In this document: piece after piece, positions 37,232 to 45,736 of the stretch
How the letters are laid out: each line of letters starts with the position of its first letter
Numbering within the stretch: the first letter of the stretch is position 1
Assembly (NCBI RefSeq): GCF_032681285.1
Contig: NZ_CP136336.1
Location: 793,001 to 857,000, forward strand
Source: Piscinibacter gummiphilus
GTDB taxonomy: Bacteria > Pseudomonadota > Gammaproteobacteria > Burkholderiales > Burkholderiaceae_C
Reading direction: 5' to 3'
Length of the DNA stretch: 64,000 bases
Notes under the pieces: model-generated
Told to the model about the DNA's origin: nothing
The model's database searches: none
What the model saw: the letters and a program-made list of their open reading frames with translations, nothing else
Translations under genes and position numbers: made by a program

Positions 37232-38011
37232 CTAGAGCGTCGTGCGAAGGAAGTCGAGCACGCCGTTCTCCGGCCGCAGGAATTCCTGCAGCGACTCGTA
37301 CACGAAGAAGAGGAAGAGCAGCATCATCAGGTGCGCGATCAGGCTCTTGAGCGGCTGCGAGAACACGAACACGTTGAGCTGCGGCGCGATGCGCCCGACG
37401 AGCCCCATGCCCAGCTCCACCAGCAGCAGCACCACGATCACCGGCGAGGCGAGCTTCACGATCCACAGGAAGAGCGTGTCGCCCTGGCGGATGGCGAACT
37501 GCTCCAGCACCGCGCCGAGGTTGGGGAAGAACGAGCCCACCGGCCACAGCCGGTAGGAGTCGACCACCACGCCCAGCATCGCGAGCAGCCCGCCGGCCGA
37601 GATGAAGAGCGTGATCACCGTCCAGCCGAGGAATTCGGCGGTGGGCCCGTTCTCGTGGCCGGCGACCGGGTCGAAGAACGAGGCGTTGCTCGAGCCAGTC
37701 TGGAAGTCGATCAGGTCGCCCACGCTGTGGATGGCCCAGATGAAGATGCCGAAGCCCAGGCCCAGCATCAGCCCGATCAGCGCCTCCTTGGCGGCGATGA
37801 GCACCCAGGTGCCCATGCCCGCCTGCGGCAGGTCGCCCGCCACCGGCGACATGAAGATCGCGAGCATGAGCAGCAGCCCGTTGCGCACGACGCCGGTGAT
37901 CATGCCGCCCGAGAGGAAGGGCACGACCGCGAAGATCGCAAAGAGGCGCGGCATCGTCAGCGCGACCGCGGTGAAAAACTTCTCCAGGCTGGCGACTTCG
38001 AGCGTTCCCAT
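37232..38011 (-). CDS. sctT: Type III export apparatus protein SctT (YscT/FliR family)
   Basis: A 259-residue inner-membrane protein of the export gate, with about six hydrophobic helices. The start MGTLEVASLEKFFTAVALTMPRLFAIFAVVPFL and the conserved core GFGIFIWAIHSVGDLIDFQTG are characteristic, and the C-terminus ends FLFFVYESLQEFLRPEN. The ATG at 38011 removes an open but non-conserved upstream stretch. Spacing to sctU is 10 nt and to sctO 14 nt. Confidence 0.94.
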   Translation of the reverse strand: MGTLEVASLEKFFTAVALTMPRLFAIFAVVPFLSGGMITGVVRNGLLLMLAIFMSPVAGDLPQAGMGTWVLIAAKEALIGLMLGLGFGIFIWAIHSVGDLIDFQTGSSNASFFDPVAGHENGPTAEFLGWTVITLFISAGGLLAMLGVVVDSYRLWPVGSFFPNLGAVLEQFAIRQGDTLFLWIVKLASPVIVVLLLVELGMGLVGRIAPQLNVFVFSQPLKSLIAHLMMLLFLFFVYESLQEFLRPENGVLDFLRTTL

Positions 38012-38025
38012 CGTGCGACCCCGTG

Positions 38026-38514
38026 TCAGGCTCTCGCGCGGCGCGACAACCACGCCTGCGCGGCGGCTTCTTCGGTGGCGGCATCGAGGCGCTGCTCGCG
38101 CTGGCGGCGTGCCTCGCTGCGGGTGCGCTGCTGCATCTGCTGGGCTGCTTCCAGCTCGCCGCTGGCCGCGCGCAGCTTGAGCCGGCTCGCGTCGAGCACC
38201 TGCTGACGCTGCGCGTGAGCCTGGCCGGCCTGGGCGGCCGCTTCGCCGGCCTGCGCGATCTGCGCGTCGAGCGCGCCGCTCCAGGCGCCGGCCTGGCGCA
38301 GGTGCGCCACCTGGCATTCACCCCCCGAGAGCGCGCCGGCCGTCGCCTGCCAGTGCTGCAGCTTGGCGTTCACCTGCTGCTGCTGCCGCGCCTGCGCCTG
38401 CTGCCACGCGGCCAGGCTCTCGGCGGCAGCGCGGCGCTCGCGTGCCACGAGCTCAAGCGCACTCGTGCGGCGGCGCTCGCGCACCTCGACCAGCAGCGTC
38501 CAGTCGATGCTCAT
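38026..38514 (-). CDS. sctO: Type III ATPase stalk protein SctO (YscO-like)
   Basis: A 162-residue, almost wholly helical protein rich in Ala, Gln, Glu and Arg with a two-strand coiled-coil pattern (ERRAAAESLAAWQQAQARQQ; QRTRSEARRQREQRLD). Primary sequence of SctO proteins is poorly conserved. The call rests on size, coiled-coil nature and position between the ATPase gene sctN (ATGA overlap) and sctT, exactly where yscO/fliJ-type stalk genes lie. It should connect the ATPase to the SctV gate. Confidence 0.85.
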   Translation of the reverse strand: MSIDWTLLVEVRERRRTSALELVARERRAAAESLAAWQQAQARQQQQVNAKLQHWQATAGALSGGECQVAHLRQAGAWSGALDAQIAQAGEAAAQAGQAHAQRQQVLDASRLKLRAASGELEAAQQMQQRTRSEARRQREQRLDAATEEAAAQAWLSRRARA

Positions 38515-39881
38515 GTCCTCTGCCCCTGCGGTGCGAAGCCGCGCAACGTGGCCACCGTCTGCTCATAGGCGTGGCGCGTGTCGGGTGCCTGCGAGAGGAA
38601 GTCGAGCGTGGCGGCGCGCGTGCGCATCGCTTCGTCGGCCAGCGCGTCGGTGCCCGGCTGGTACTCGCCGATCTGCACCAAGAGCTCCATCTCGCGGTAC
38701 TTGGCCATGAGGCTGCGCAGGTGCGACGCGGCAGCGCGGTGCTCGCGTGTCGTCACGAGCGGCATCACGCGGCTGAGGCTCGCCAGCACGTCGATGGCCG
38801 GGTACTGGTTGGCCGCGGCGAGCTTGCGCGAGAGCACCACGTGGCCGTCGAGGATGGAGCGCACCTCTTCGGCGATGGGGTCGTCGTCCTCGTCGCCTTC
38901 GGTCAGCACCGAGTACACCGCGGTGATGGAGCCGGTGCTGCCTTGCCCGGCCCGCTCCAGCAACTGCGGCAGCATGGAGAAGATCGACGGCGGGTAGCTG
39001 CGCCGGGTGGGCGGCTCGCCGCTGGCGAGACCGATCTCGCGCTGCGCGCGCGCAAAACGCGTGAGCGAGTCCACCAGCAGCAGCACCTTCTTGCCCTGGT
39101 CGCGGAAGTGCTCGGCGATGGTGGTCGCCACGTAGGCCGACTTGATGCGCTCCATCGGCGGGCGGTCGGAGGTCGAGACCACCATCACCGTTTTCGCGAG
39201 GCCCTCGGGGCCGAGGTTGTGCTCGAGGAACTCCTTCACCTCGCGGCCGCGCTCGCCGATGAGCGCGATCACGTTCACGTCGGCCGTGGAGCCTCTCGCG
39301 AGCATCCCCAGCAGCGTGCTCTTGCCGACGCCCGGCGGCGAGAACACACCGATGCGCTGGCCTTCGCCGATCGTCAGCAGCCCGTCGACGGCGCGGATGC
39401 CGGTGGCCAGCGGCGCGTCGATCATGCGGCGTGCAAGCGGGCTCACCGGGTCGCGGTGCACCGGCATCTGCAGCCACGCGTCGAGCGGGCCGCGCCCGTC
39501 GATGGGCGTGCCCAGCGCGTCGAGCACCCGGCCGAGCAGACCGTCGCCTACGGGGCAGACATGGCCGCGGCCGGTGGGCAGCACTTCGGTCAAGGTGGAG
39601 ATGCCGGTGGTGGGGCCGAGCGGCGTGAGCACCGCGGTGCTGCCGTGAAAGCCCACCACTTCCGCGAGCAGCGGCGGTTCGCCCGGCGTGACGAGCTCGC
39701 AGAGCTCGCCCACGTGGGCCTGGATGCCCGAGGCATCGATCAGCATGCCCACCGCCTTGCTGACGCGCCCGCGCATGCCCACCGGCGTGATGCGGCCGAT
39801 GCGCTGGTCGAGCTCGGCCACGAGGCCGAGTGCCGCTTCCGACACGGCGGCCTGGCGCACGATGGTGGCGGTGGTGTCCAT
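38511..39881 (-). CDS. sctN: Type III secretion ATPase SctN
   Basis: A 456-residue F1-beta-like ATPase that unfolds substrates at the export gate. Walker A is GVFSPPGVGKST at 178-189 (Lys187), then ALIGERGREVKEF (catalytic Glu region), Walker B VLLLVDSLTRFARAQREIGL and GEPPTRRSYPPSIFSMLP, a highly diagnostic segment. The ATG at 39881 shares one base with the sctL stop (TGATG). It is clearly of the non-flagellar type by context. Confidence 0.97.
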   Translation of the reverse strand: MDTTATIVRQAAVSEAALGLVAELDQRIGRITPVGMRGRVSKAVGMLIDASGIQAHVGELCELVTPGEPPLLAEVVGFHGSTAVLTPLGPTTGISTLTEVLPTGRGHVCPVGDGLLGRVLDALGTPIDGRGPLDAWLQMPVHRDPVSPLARRMIDAPLATGIRAVDGLLTIGEGQRIGVFSPPGVGKSTLLGMLARGSTADVNVIALIGERGREVKEFLEHNLGPEGLAKTVMVVSTSDRPPMERIKSAYVATTIAEHFRDQGKKVLLLVDSLTRFARAQREIGLASGEPPTRRSYPPSIFSMLPQLLERAGQGSTGSITAVYSVLTEGDEDDDPIAEEVRSILDGHVVLSRKLAAANQYPAIDVLASLSRVMPLVTTREHRAAASHLRSLMAKYREMELLVQIGEYQPGTDALADEAMRTRAATLDFLSQAPDTRHAYEQTVATLRGFAPQGQRT

Positions 39882-40516
39882 CAGGCCGCCCCCCGAATCA
39901 GGCCGCTGCCGCTGCGTTCGAGCGCGCGGCGGAAGGCTTCGATCTGCGCCGCGATGCCGATCTCCAGCGTGCCGGACGCGGTCTGCACCACGCATTCGCC
40001 GTCGGGCAACGCGGGGTCGGGCACCACCGCCGCGTTCAGCCCACCCTGCGACCCACCTCCGAGCCGGGCCAGCGCCTGCCGCAGCGCGGCCTCCTGCGCC
40101 GGCGCGACGCGCATGGTGATGAAGGGTTCCTGCCGCACGAGCGAGTCGACGCGCTGGAGTGCCGCTTCATAAAGTCCGGCCGGATCGGCTTCGGCGACGA
40201 ACTGGCCGACCGCCTTGACGACCATCTGTGCCATGGCCGTGCGCAGCGCATGAAGCTGGCGCTGCGAGGCCAGCGTGTCGGCCGCGAGGCGCTGCGCGTA
40301 TTCGGCCTTGGCCTTGCGCAGGCCTTCCTCGAAGCCTTGCCGGCGGCTGTCGTCGGCCTGCTGCTGCGCCTGCTGCACGATCCGGCGCGCTTCCTGGCGC
40401 GCGGTGTCGACCACGGCCGACGCATCGAGCAGCGCCGCGTATTCGGCCTCCTTGAGCACCTTGCGCTCGCTCAGGAGCTGCAGGTTCTCGCTGGTGATCA
40501 GAAAAGCCAGTCCCAT
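39881..40516 (-). CDS. sctL: Type III ATPase peripheral stalk SctL (YscL/FliH family)
   Basis: A 211-residue protein starting MGLAFLITSENLQLLSERKV, then a helical coiled-coil region (DTARQEARRIVQQAQQQADD, GFEEGLRKAKAEYAQRLA) and a C-terminal globular domain with DPALPDGECVVQTASGTLEIGI, the FliH/HrpE signature. It regulates SctN and links it to SctQ/SctK pods. The start overlaps the end of sctK by 19 nt. Confidence 0.92.
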   Translation of the reverse strand: MGLAFLITSENLQLLSERKVLKEAEYAALLDASAVVDTARQEARRIVQQAQQQADDSRRQGFEEGLRKAKAEYAQRLAADTLASQRQLHALRTAMAQMVVKAVGQFVAEADPAGLYEAALQRVDSLVRQEPFITMRVAPAQEAALRQALARLGGGSQGGLNAAVVPDPALPDGECVVQTASGTLEIGIAAQIEAFRRALERSGSGLIRGAA

Positions 40517-41199
40517 TGCGGCAGCCTTTCGGGGACGATGCACAGCAGCATCAGTTCATGGAGTTGCTGCAGCTGTCGGGGCTGCAGCACGGGCACGCCG
40601 AGTTCGGAGACTCGGCGCGGCAGCTTGTGCTGCAGGCGGCGCAGCACGGCCTCGCCTTCCGGTGCCGCAGCCGCGAGCAGCAGCCGATGGCCACGCTGCA
40701 CGGCCACGCGGCCGGCGCACAGCGGGCGCTGCAACAGCGGCTGGTGGTCCATCTGCAGCTCGCTCAAGGGCGGCACGCGGTCGAGCATGAAGTCGACCGC
40801 ATCCTCGTCGTAGCGCCGGGCCTGGCGGCGCAGCTGCGCGCCGGCGCCGCCGCGCTGCTTGAAGAGCGGCAGGTGCACGCTGAAGCCCATGTAGGCCGCG
40901 AGCCGCCGCAGCGAGGCGGCGTCCATCAGCACCAGGCGCTTGAGACGCGAGTCGAACTGGAAGTCGAGGCCCGATGCATTGTTCGCAGCGCCGGCCTGGC
41001 GGCGCTGCAGCAGCTCGGCCAGCACGGCACGGCCGGCCGGGCCGTAGCGCGTGGGCACCCGATGCCGCGCCGGCCACGACGCCGGCAGCCAGCTCGGGTG
41101 CAGGCCGTTCTCCGGGTGCAGGTTGAAGCGCGTCACCAGGCGCACGAGGTCCATGGGCCCCGGTTGGGCGACGGTGGGGGAGGCCGTGGCAGCAGACAT
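40498..41199 (-). CDS. sctK: Type III sorting-platform protein SctK (YscK-like)
   Basis: A 233-residue soluble protein of low general conservation: DLVRLVTRFNLHPENGLHPSWLP near the N-terminus and RLKRLVLMDAASLRRLAAYMG in the middle fit the YscK/PscK pattern of a helical pod-linking protein. The order sctJ-K-L-N is the standard Ysc-type arrangement. It should join the SctD ring to SctQ in the cytoplasmic sorting platform. The assignment depends partly on synteny. Confidence 0.82.
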   Translation of the reverse strand: MSAATASPTVAQPGPMDLVRLVTRFNLHPENGLHPSWLPASWPARHRVPTRYGPAGRAVLAELLQRRQAGAANNASGLDFQFDSRLKRLVLMDAASLRRLAAYMGFSVHLPLFKQRGGAGAQLRRQARRYDEDAVDFMLDRVPPLSELQMDHQPLLQRPLCAGRVAVQRGHRLLLAAAAPEGEAVLRRLQHKLPRRVSELGVPVLQPRQLQQLHELMLLCIVPERLPQWDWLF

Positions 41200-41214
41200 C
41201 GCTCGCCTGAAACC

Positions 41215-41991
41215 TCAGCGCCGGAGCACCTGGCGGCGCACCCAGGTGCGCCAGTCGAGGCCCTGGCGGCGCAGGAGCGTGGGCAGCGCCATCACGCACA
41301 CGGCGGCGGCCAGCAGCAGGACGAGCAGCACCACGGCCGTCTGCGTCGGCATGCCCAGCACCTGCCGCTCGCCCGGCACGGTGCCGGGCGCCGCGTCGGC
41401 CGTGCGGCGTGCTTCGAAGAGCGAGAGCGACACCTGCTCGTGCGTCAGCCCCTCGATGCTGTGGGCCACCATCTCCTTCACCGCGGGTGCGAGCAGGCGC
41501 AGGTCCACGTCGGGGCGGTGCTTGATGAAGACGGCGGCCGACGAAGGCCGGATCTTGTCGCTCAGCGGGTCGTTGGCCGGGATCACGACGTGCACGCGCG
41601 CGGTGACGACACCGTCGACCTTGCGCAGCGTCTGCGACAGCTCCTGCGACACCGCATAGATGTAGCGCATGCGCTCCTCGGCGGGCGTGGAGACCAGGCC
41701 CTGCTTCTGGAACACGTCGCCCATGCTGGCGTAGCGGTCGTGCGGCAGGCCCTGCGCGCGCAGGATGTCGAGCGCGCGGCCGAGCCGGCCTTCGTCGACG
41801 AGCACCTGCCAGTTGTTGCCCTCCTGGCGCTCCTTGGCGGCGTCCACACCATCGGCGGCCAGGGCCGCGACGATCTCGTTGGCCTCCTGCTCGTTGAGGT
41901 TGGAGTAGAGGCCGACCTTGCAGCCTGCGAGGCACAGCAGCAGCACGAGCGCCGCCAGCCCGCGATGGAAGAAAGATGCGGGGTGCGTCAC
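41215..41991 (-). CDS. sctJ: Type III inner-membrane ring lipoprotein SctJ
   Basis: A 258-residue lipoprotein of the YscJ/PrgK family. From a GTG at 41991, a signal with lipobox LAGC (Cys24) is followed by KVGLYSNLNEQEANEIVAAL, the canonical YscJ N-terminus, then the ring-building domain (VARVHVVIPANDPLSDK-like ARVHVVIPANDPLSDK; SSAAVFIKHRP). A C-terminal transmembrane helix (TAVVLLVLLLAAAVCVM) and a basic tail complete it. The gap from sctI is 8 nt, which supports the GTG start. Confidence 0.95.
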   Translation of the reverse strand: MTHPASFFHRGLAALVLLLCLAGCKVGLYSNLNEQEANEIVAALAADGVDAAKERQEGNNWQVLVDEGRLGRALDILRAQGLPHDRYASMGDVFQKQGLVSTPAEERMRYIYAVSQELSQTLRKVDGVVTARVHVVIPANDPLSDKIRPSSAAVFIKHRPDVDLRLLAPAVKEMVAHSIEGLTHEQVSLSLFEARRTADAAPGTVPGERQVLGMPTQTAVVLLVLLLAAAVCVMALPTLLRRQGLDWRTWVRRQVLRR

Positions 41992-41999
41992 GGCCAGCC

Positions 42000-42410
42000 T
42001 CACTGCTGGTTCTTGAGCAAGGTGCCGAAGAGGCTCGTGGCCGCGCTCGCGAGACCCGTGGAGATGTGCATCTTGGTGAACATCATGTGGGCCTCCAGCG
42101 AGTGGTCGGTCATCAGGAACATGGTCTTGATCGGGTCGCGGAAGTCGACCGACTCGAGCATGCTGCGGCGCATGTCCTCGAACGAGCGCACGTTGCCGCT
42201 GAGCTGCGCGGCCATGGCCTTGGCCGCGTCGGAGATCGAGCCGGTGTCCATCGCCGTCATCGTGGGCGCCGGCGCACCCTGCATGAGCTTGGCGAACATC
42301 TGCGTGTCGCCCGGCGCGAAGCGCGAGGCGGCAGTGGCCTGCTGCTGCGCCGGACCGGCGATCTCGGGGGTGGCCGCGGCGGCGGCGCCCGAAGCAACGG
42401 GATCTGTCAT
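42000..42410 (-). CDS. sctI: Type III inner-rod protein SctI (YscI/HrpB-like)
   Basis: A 136-residue protein with a disordered Ala/Thr/Pro N-terminus and a C-terminal helical hairpin ending MFTKMHISTGLASAATSLFG, then TLLKNQQ. This resembles the amphipathic C-terminal assembly helix of inner-rod subunits (YscI, HrpB). It sits directly before sctJ. A strong AGGAGGTG ribosome site precedes the ATG, fitting high output. Confidence 0.8.
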   Translation of the reverse strand: MTDPVASGAAAAATPEIAGPAQQQATAASRFAPGDTQMFAKLMQGAPAPTMTAMDTGSISDAAKAMAAQLSGNVRSFEDMRRSMLESVDFRDPIKTMFLMTDHSLEAHMMFTKMHISTGLASAATSLFGTLLKNQQ

Positions 42411-42458
42411 GGTTCACCTCCTGCTGAAAGGCATGGGCATCGAGAGGCCCGCGCGGGC

Positions 42459-42473
42459 GGCCGGTGCCCGGCC
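42459..42473 (-). other. Hairpin between the needle candidate and sctI
   Basis: GGCCGG-TGC-CCGGCC forms a perfect 6-bp stem in the 80-nt spacer after the 68-residue gene. It has no T-run, so it is more likely a 3'-end stabiliser or processing signal than a terminator. Confidence 0.4.
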
Positions 42474-42490
42474 ACCGCGCGCGGACGGAC

Positions 42491-42697
42491 TCACGACGAC
42501 TTGGCCGACTGGCGGATGTCGTTGCCGGTCGACTTGGCGACTTCGCCGCCGGCCGCGGCCGCGCCGTTCATCGTGTGCGCGGTGGACGAGGCGGCCTGGA
42601 TGCCGACCGACACCGTGGTGCTGGTCGCCATCAGGTCGGCGTTCAGGCGCATGGCTTCGAGCATCTGTTGCTTGGAGTCTTCGATGGGTGAGGGCAT
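42491..42697 (-). CDS. Small type III protein, candidate needle/pilin subunit (SctF)
   Basis: A 68-residue protein with a strong AGGAGAGA ribosome site. It is Ala/Ser/Thr/Met-rich and predicted mostly helical: SKQQMLEAMRLNADLMATST, then VGIQAASSTAHTMNGAAAA. Size, composition and position (between sctD and sctI) match needle subunits. However, the tryptophan and the YNINS-type motif of YscF/PscF proteins are absent, so it may be an HrpA-like pilin type or something else. No other small gene in the operon could be the needle. Confidence 0.55.
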   Translation of the reverse strand: MPSPIEDSKQQMLEAMRLNADLMATSTTVSVGIQAASSTAHTMNGAAAAGGEVAKSTGNDIRQSAKSS

Positions 42698-42723
42698 TTC
42701 TCTCTCCTGTGGGATGTGTGATG

Positions 42724-42768
42724 CCGTGCGTCAGCACGGGCGGTGAAAGTCCCGTCCGGTTGGACGGG
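42724..42768 (-). other. Two tandem hairpins upstream of the needle candidate
   Basis: CCGTGC-GTCA-GCACGG (42724-42739) and CCCGTCC-GGTT-GGACGGG (42751-42768) are perfect 6- and 7-bp stem-loops. They lie in the 149-nt spacer between sctD and the 68-residue gene, ending 27 nt before its ATG. They lack T-runs. They could stabilise a processed mRNA or partly attenuate the operon. Confidence 0.5.
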
Positions 42769-42846
42769 GGCATTCCCCGCGGCTCGCGCGCCGCCGCGTG
42801 GAAATCGGGGAAGCGAACCGGGGGTTCGCAGGGTGTCGGGTCGTGT

Positions 42847-44004
42847 TCATCGGGTGGCCTTTGCGGCGCCGTTGGGCGCATCGGGGCTGGCGCCGAGCAC
42901 CAGGCCGTCGGCACCGATGCGCTTGAGTTCCTGGCCGGAGCGCAGCACGGCGCCTTCGTAGTAGCGGCTGCCGTTGGCGAGCTGGATGTGGCGCAGGCCG
43001 TTCTCGTCTTCGGTGATGCTGACCATGCGTGCGGGCAGCACGCTCTGCCAGCCGTCCCATTGCTGCTTCGCGTTGCTCGCCTCGGTGACGGGCTTCTCGC
43101 GGTACTGCACCTTGTCGGAGACGAGCACGTGGGGGTGCAGGTCCTCGCCGAGGCGGCGGATCTTCTGGCGCACGGCGCTGTCTTCCACCGTGCCGCTGAG
43201 CACCAGGCGGCCCTGGCCGGCGTAGGTGACGGCGACACCCGGGTCGCCCACGTAGCGGCGGGCCTGCTCGACCATGTCTTCGGCGGCGTGCACGTTCACC
43301 GTCACCTTGGGGCCGAAGCGTTGCAGCGCCTGTTGCAGCGCCTCGCGCCGCTGGCGCGATTCGACATAGCCGCGCACGGTGACCTGCCCACCCGGCGCCC
43401 CGACCACCTGCGCCTCGGGGAAGGGCACGAGCGCCTGCTCCACCTCGGCGAGGTTGACGCTGCCGGCCCCCGCGTGCGAGCCGAGCGCATTGCCGCCCAG
43501 GCCGACCGCTGCCAGGCTCACGAGCGCGAGCGCGGCCACCACGCCGCCCACCAACAGGCGCAGCGAGGGCGTGCGGCTCGGCGCGGCCGGCGCGCCGGCG
43601 CCAGGGTCAGACGGCACGGCGTGCAGCGGCGCGAACATGCGGTCGTCGTGTTCGCTCGCGGGGTAGCTGCGGTCGAGCTGGAAGTCGATCGCGCCCACGC
43701 TCACGATGTCGCCGGCGACCACGCTCTTGCGCGGCTGTGTCATCTCTTCGCCGTTGAGCCGGGCACCGGCGGTGCCGACCTTCTGCATCGTCACCACCAG
43801 CTCGCCCACGGTGAAGACGAGGTGGCGCGGCAGCACGTCGCCACCGGGCAGCATCACCTCGCACTCGCCGCCCGAGCCCAGCACGTTGGCACCCGGCTTG
43901 AGCACGATGGTGCGGCCCTTCACGGCACCGCTGAGGAAGCGCAGGCACCAGTGCGCCGTGGGGGTGCGGGGCTGCAGCGCGTCGGTGAGAGGCAAGGCGC
44001 TCAT
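42847..44004 (-). CDS. sctD: Type III inner-membrane ring protein SctD
   Basis: A 385-residue single-pass protein. An N-terminal FHA-like domain (about 18-110; LRFLSGAVKGRTIVLKPGANVLG, SGGECEVMLP) faces the cytoplasm, a transmembrane helix (LLVGGVVAALALVSLAAVGLG, in two parts) follows near 150-170, and periplasmic BON-like ring-building repeats (VTVRGYVESRQRREALQ; LVLSGTVEDSAVRQKIRRLG) make up the rest. This is the YscD/PrgH architecture. It starts 1 nt after sctC. Confidence 0.93.
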   Translation of the reverse strand: MSALPLTDALQPRTPTAHWCLRFLSGAVKGRTIVLKPGANVLGSGGECEVMLPGGDVLPRHLVFTVGELVVTMQKVGTAGARLNGEEMTQPRKSVVAGDIVSVGAIDFQLDRSYPASEHDDRMFAPLHAVPSDPGAGAPAAPSRTPSLRLLVGGVVAALALVSLAAVGLGGNALGSHAGAGSVNLAEVEQALVPFPEAQVVGAPGGQVTVRGYVESRQRREALQQALQRFGPKVTVNVHAAEDMVEQARRYVGDPGVAVTYAGQGRLVLSGTVEDSAVRQKIRRLGEDLHPHVLVSDKVQYREKPVTEASNAKQQWDGWQSVLPARMVSITEDENGLRHIQLANGSRYYEGAVLRSGQELKRIGADGLVLGASPDAPNGAAKATR

Positions 44005-44005
44005 G

Positions 44006-45736
44006 TCAGCCTCCAGCGGCAGATGCGGCCGCCGCGGCCGCGGCAGCAGGGGTGACCAGGCGCGGCGTGAGCAGGTAGAAGCGCTCCATGTTCACCTGCT
44101 TCTTGTCGCTGTATTGGAAGAGCTTGCCCACCAGCGGGATGTCCGACAGCAGCGGCACGCCCGAGCTGACGTTGCTCTTTTCCTCGGACGAGTAGCCGGC
44201 GATCAGCAGGCTCGTGCCCTCGTCGACCAGCGCCTGCGTGTTGACGGTGCGCCGGCGCACGATGGGAATGCGGTCGACCGAGGCCGCGCTCAGGTCGCCG
44301 TCGACGATGTCGATCGACATCAGCACGCCGCGCGCGCCCTTGTCGTCGACGATGAGGGGCGTGACACGCACCGCGGTGCCCGCCGTCACGCTGAAGAGGC
44401 CGGCGTCCTGGAAGCCGTCGACCCGCACGTAGAACTCGCTCAGGTTCTCGAGCACCGCCTCGGTGTTGTCGAGCGTCATCACCTTGGGCCGGGCGACGAA
44501 GTTCGCGTCGCCCTTGGTGGCGAGCGCGCTCACGCGGGCCAGCAGGTAGTTGCGGATGTCGTTGCCGATGGCGGCGGTGAAGACGAGGCCGAGCGGCGTG
44601 GTGGCGCGGGTGGTGCCGCCTTCGGTGGTGGCATTGCCCCAGGTGAGCGGCGGCGCGTCGCCACGGCCGGTCTGCACGTCGGCATGGCGACCGTTGGCGC
44701 GCCAGTCCACGCCCAGGCTTTGCAGCCGGTCGGTGCTGATGTCCATGATCGTGACCTCGATCTCCAGCAGGCGCGGGCGCACGTCCATCGACTCGATGAG
44801 GCGCGCGTACTGCGCCATGCGGTCGGGCGTGTCGCGCACCAGCACGGCATTCATGCGGGTGTCGGCCTGGAACTGCGGCAGCTCGCCGCTCGCGCTCATC
44901 GACGACACGCCGCCGAGGGTGTCGTCACCACCCGCGGGTGACACGCCCGGCAGCTCGAGCTTGGGCGCGTTGACCACGTCGCCGCTGCGCATCTTGATCT
45001 GCCGGTTGGGCCCCACGCCCAGGGCCGAGCCCGACGAGCGGCCGCCCGAGCCGCCGGCCGCACCCGCGTGGCGCCCATAGAGGCTGCGCAGCACGTTGGC
45101 CACGCCGGGGATCACCGTCTCGCGGCCGCTGCGGTTGATCTTGAAGTCGGCCGCCCAGGCGTACTTGAGCGGGAAGAGGCGGATCTCGGCGCCGTCGGCG
45201 AGCGCGGTGCGCTGGTCGACCAGGCGCACCGCCTGGCGCACCATCTCGACGTAGCGCTTGGGGCCCGACACGTGCACCGTGCCGTCGTCGCGGCTGATGG
45301 TGAGCGGGTAGCGGCTGTCGGCGATGCGCAGGCGCGCGAGTGTCTCGGAGATGCGCGCCGCGTTGGCGCTCGCGATCGGCAGCACCTCGCTGCGCGCGTC
45401 GGCGGCCAGGTCGACGTAGAGGAAGGCGCCGTCGTAGTACCAGGTCAGCCCGTTGGTCGTGCACAGGTTGTTGAGGATGGTCAGCGCCGACACGCCGGCG
45501 AACTTGCCGCTGATGACACCCGACACCTTGCCGTCGATCACGGCGGTGGTGCCTTGCGAGGCGGCCAGCTCGCGCAGGAAGTCGGGCAAGGGCTTTTCGT
45601 TGGCGACGATCTGGAACGGCTTGCCGCGCCACGGCAGCTCGGCCGCGCCGCTGTGCTGCGCGAGCAGCAGCAAGGCAAGGCCGAGCAGCGCAAACGCGTA
45701 GCGCTGGAAACTCGACTGAACCATGCTGGCGCTCAC
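44006..45736 (-). CDS. sctC: Type III outer-membrane secretin SctC
   Basis: A 576-residue secretin. The signal region (YAFALLGLALLLLAQHSGAAELPW) precedes N0/N1/N3 domains (FQIVANEKPLPDFLRELA; VSGPKRYVEMVRQAVRLVDQ). The secretin core has ATKGDANFVARPKVMTLDN and the diagnostic GVPLLSDIPLVGKLFQY. It ends with an unusual poly-Ala/Gly tail. The GTG at 45736 overlaps the sctS stop as GTGA; an ATG at 45724 is the alternative. It provides the outer-membrane ring. Confidence 0.95.
   Translation of the reverse strand: MSASMVQSSFQRYAFALLGLALLLLAQHSGAAELPWRGKPFQIVANEKPLPDFLRELAASQGTTAVIDGKVSGVISGKFAGVSALTILNNLCTTNGLTWYYDGAFLYVDLAADARSEVLPIASANAARISETLARLRIADSRYPLTISRDDGTVHVSGPKRYVEMVRQAVRLVDQRTALADGAEIRLFPLKYAWAADFKINRSGRETVIPGVANVLRSLYGRHAGAAGGSGGRSSGSALGVGPNRQIKMRSGDVVNAPKLELPGVSPAGGDDTLGGVSSMSASGELPQFQADTRMNAVLVRDTPDRMAQYARLIESMDVRPRLLEIEVTIMDISTDRLQSLGVDWRANGRHADVQTGRGDAPPLTWGNATTEGGTTRATTPLGLVFTAAIGNDIRNYLLARVSALATKGDANFVARPKVMTLDNTEAVLENLSEFYVRVDGFQDAGLFSVTAGTAVRVTPLIVDDKGARGVLMSIDIVDGDLSAASVDRIPIVRRRTVNTQALVDEGTSLLIAGYSSEEKSNVSSGVPLLSDIPLVGKLFQYSDKKQVNMERFYLLTPRLVTPAAAAAAAASAAGG

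Noticed and set aside
42731..42850. A 39-codon minus-strand frame whose ATG overlaps the sctD stop (ATGA)
   Set aside because: The product is Arg/Pro-rich without order and it spans the two hairpins. It lacks a ribosome site of its own and is probably spacer RNA.
40516..44055. A 1179-codon plus-strand frame opposite the sctD-sctK genes
   Set aside because: It is the shadow of seven overlapping real genes with family motifs on the minus strand.
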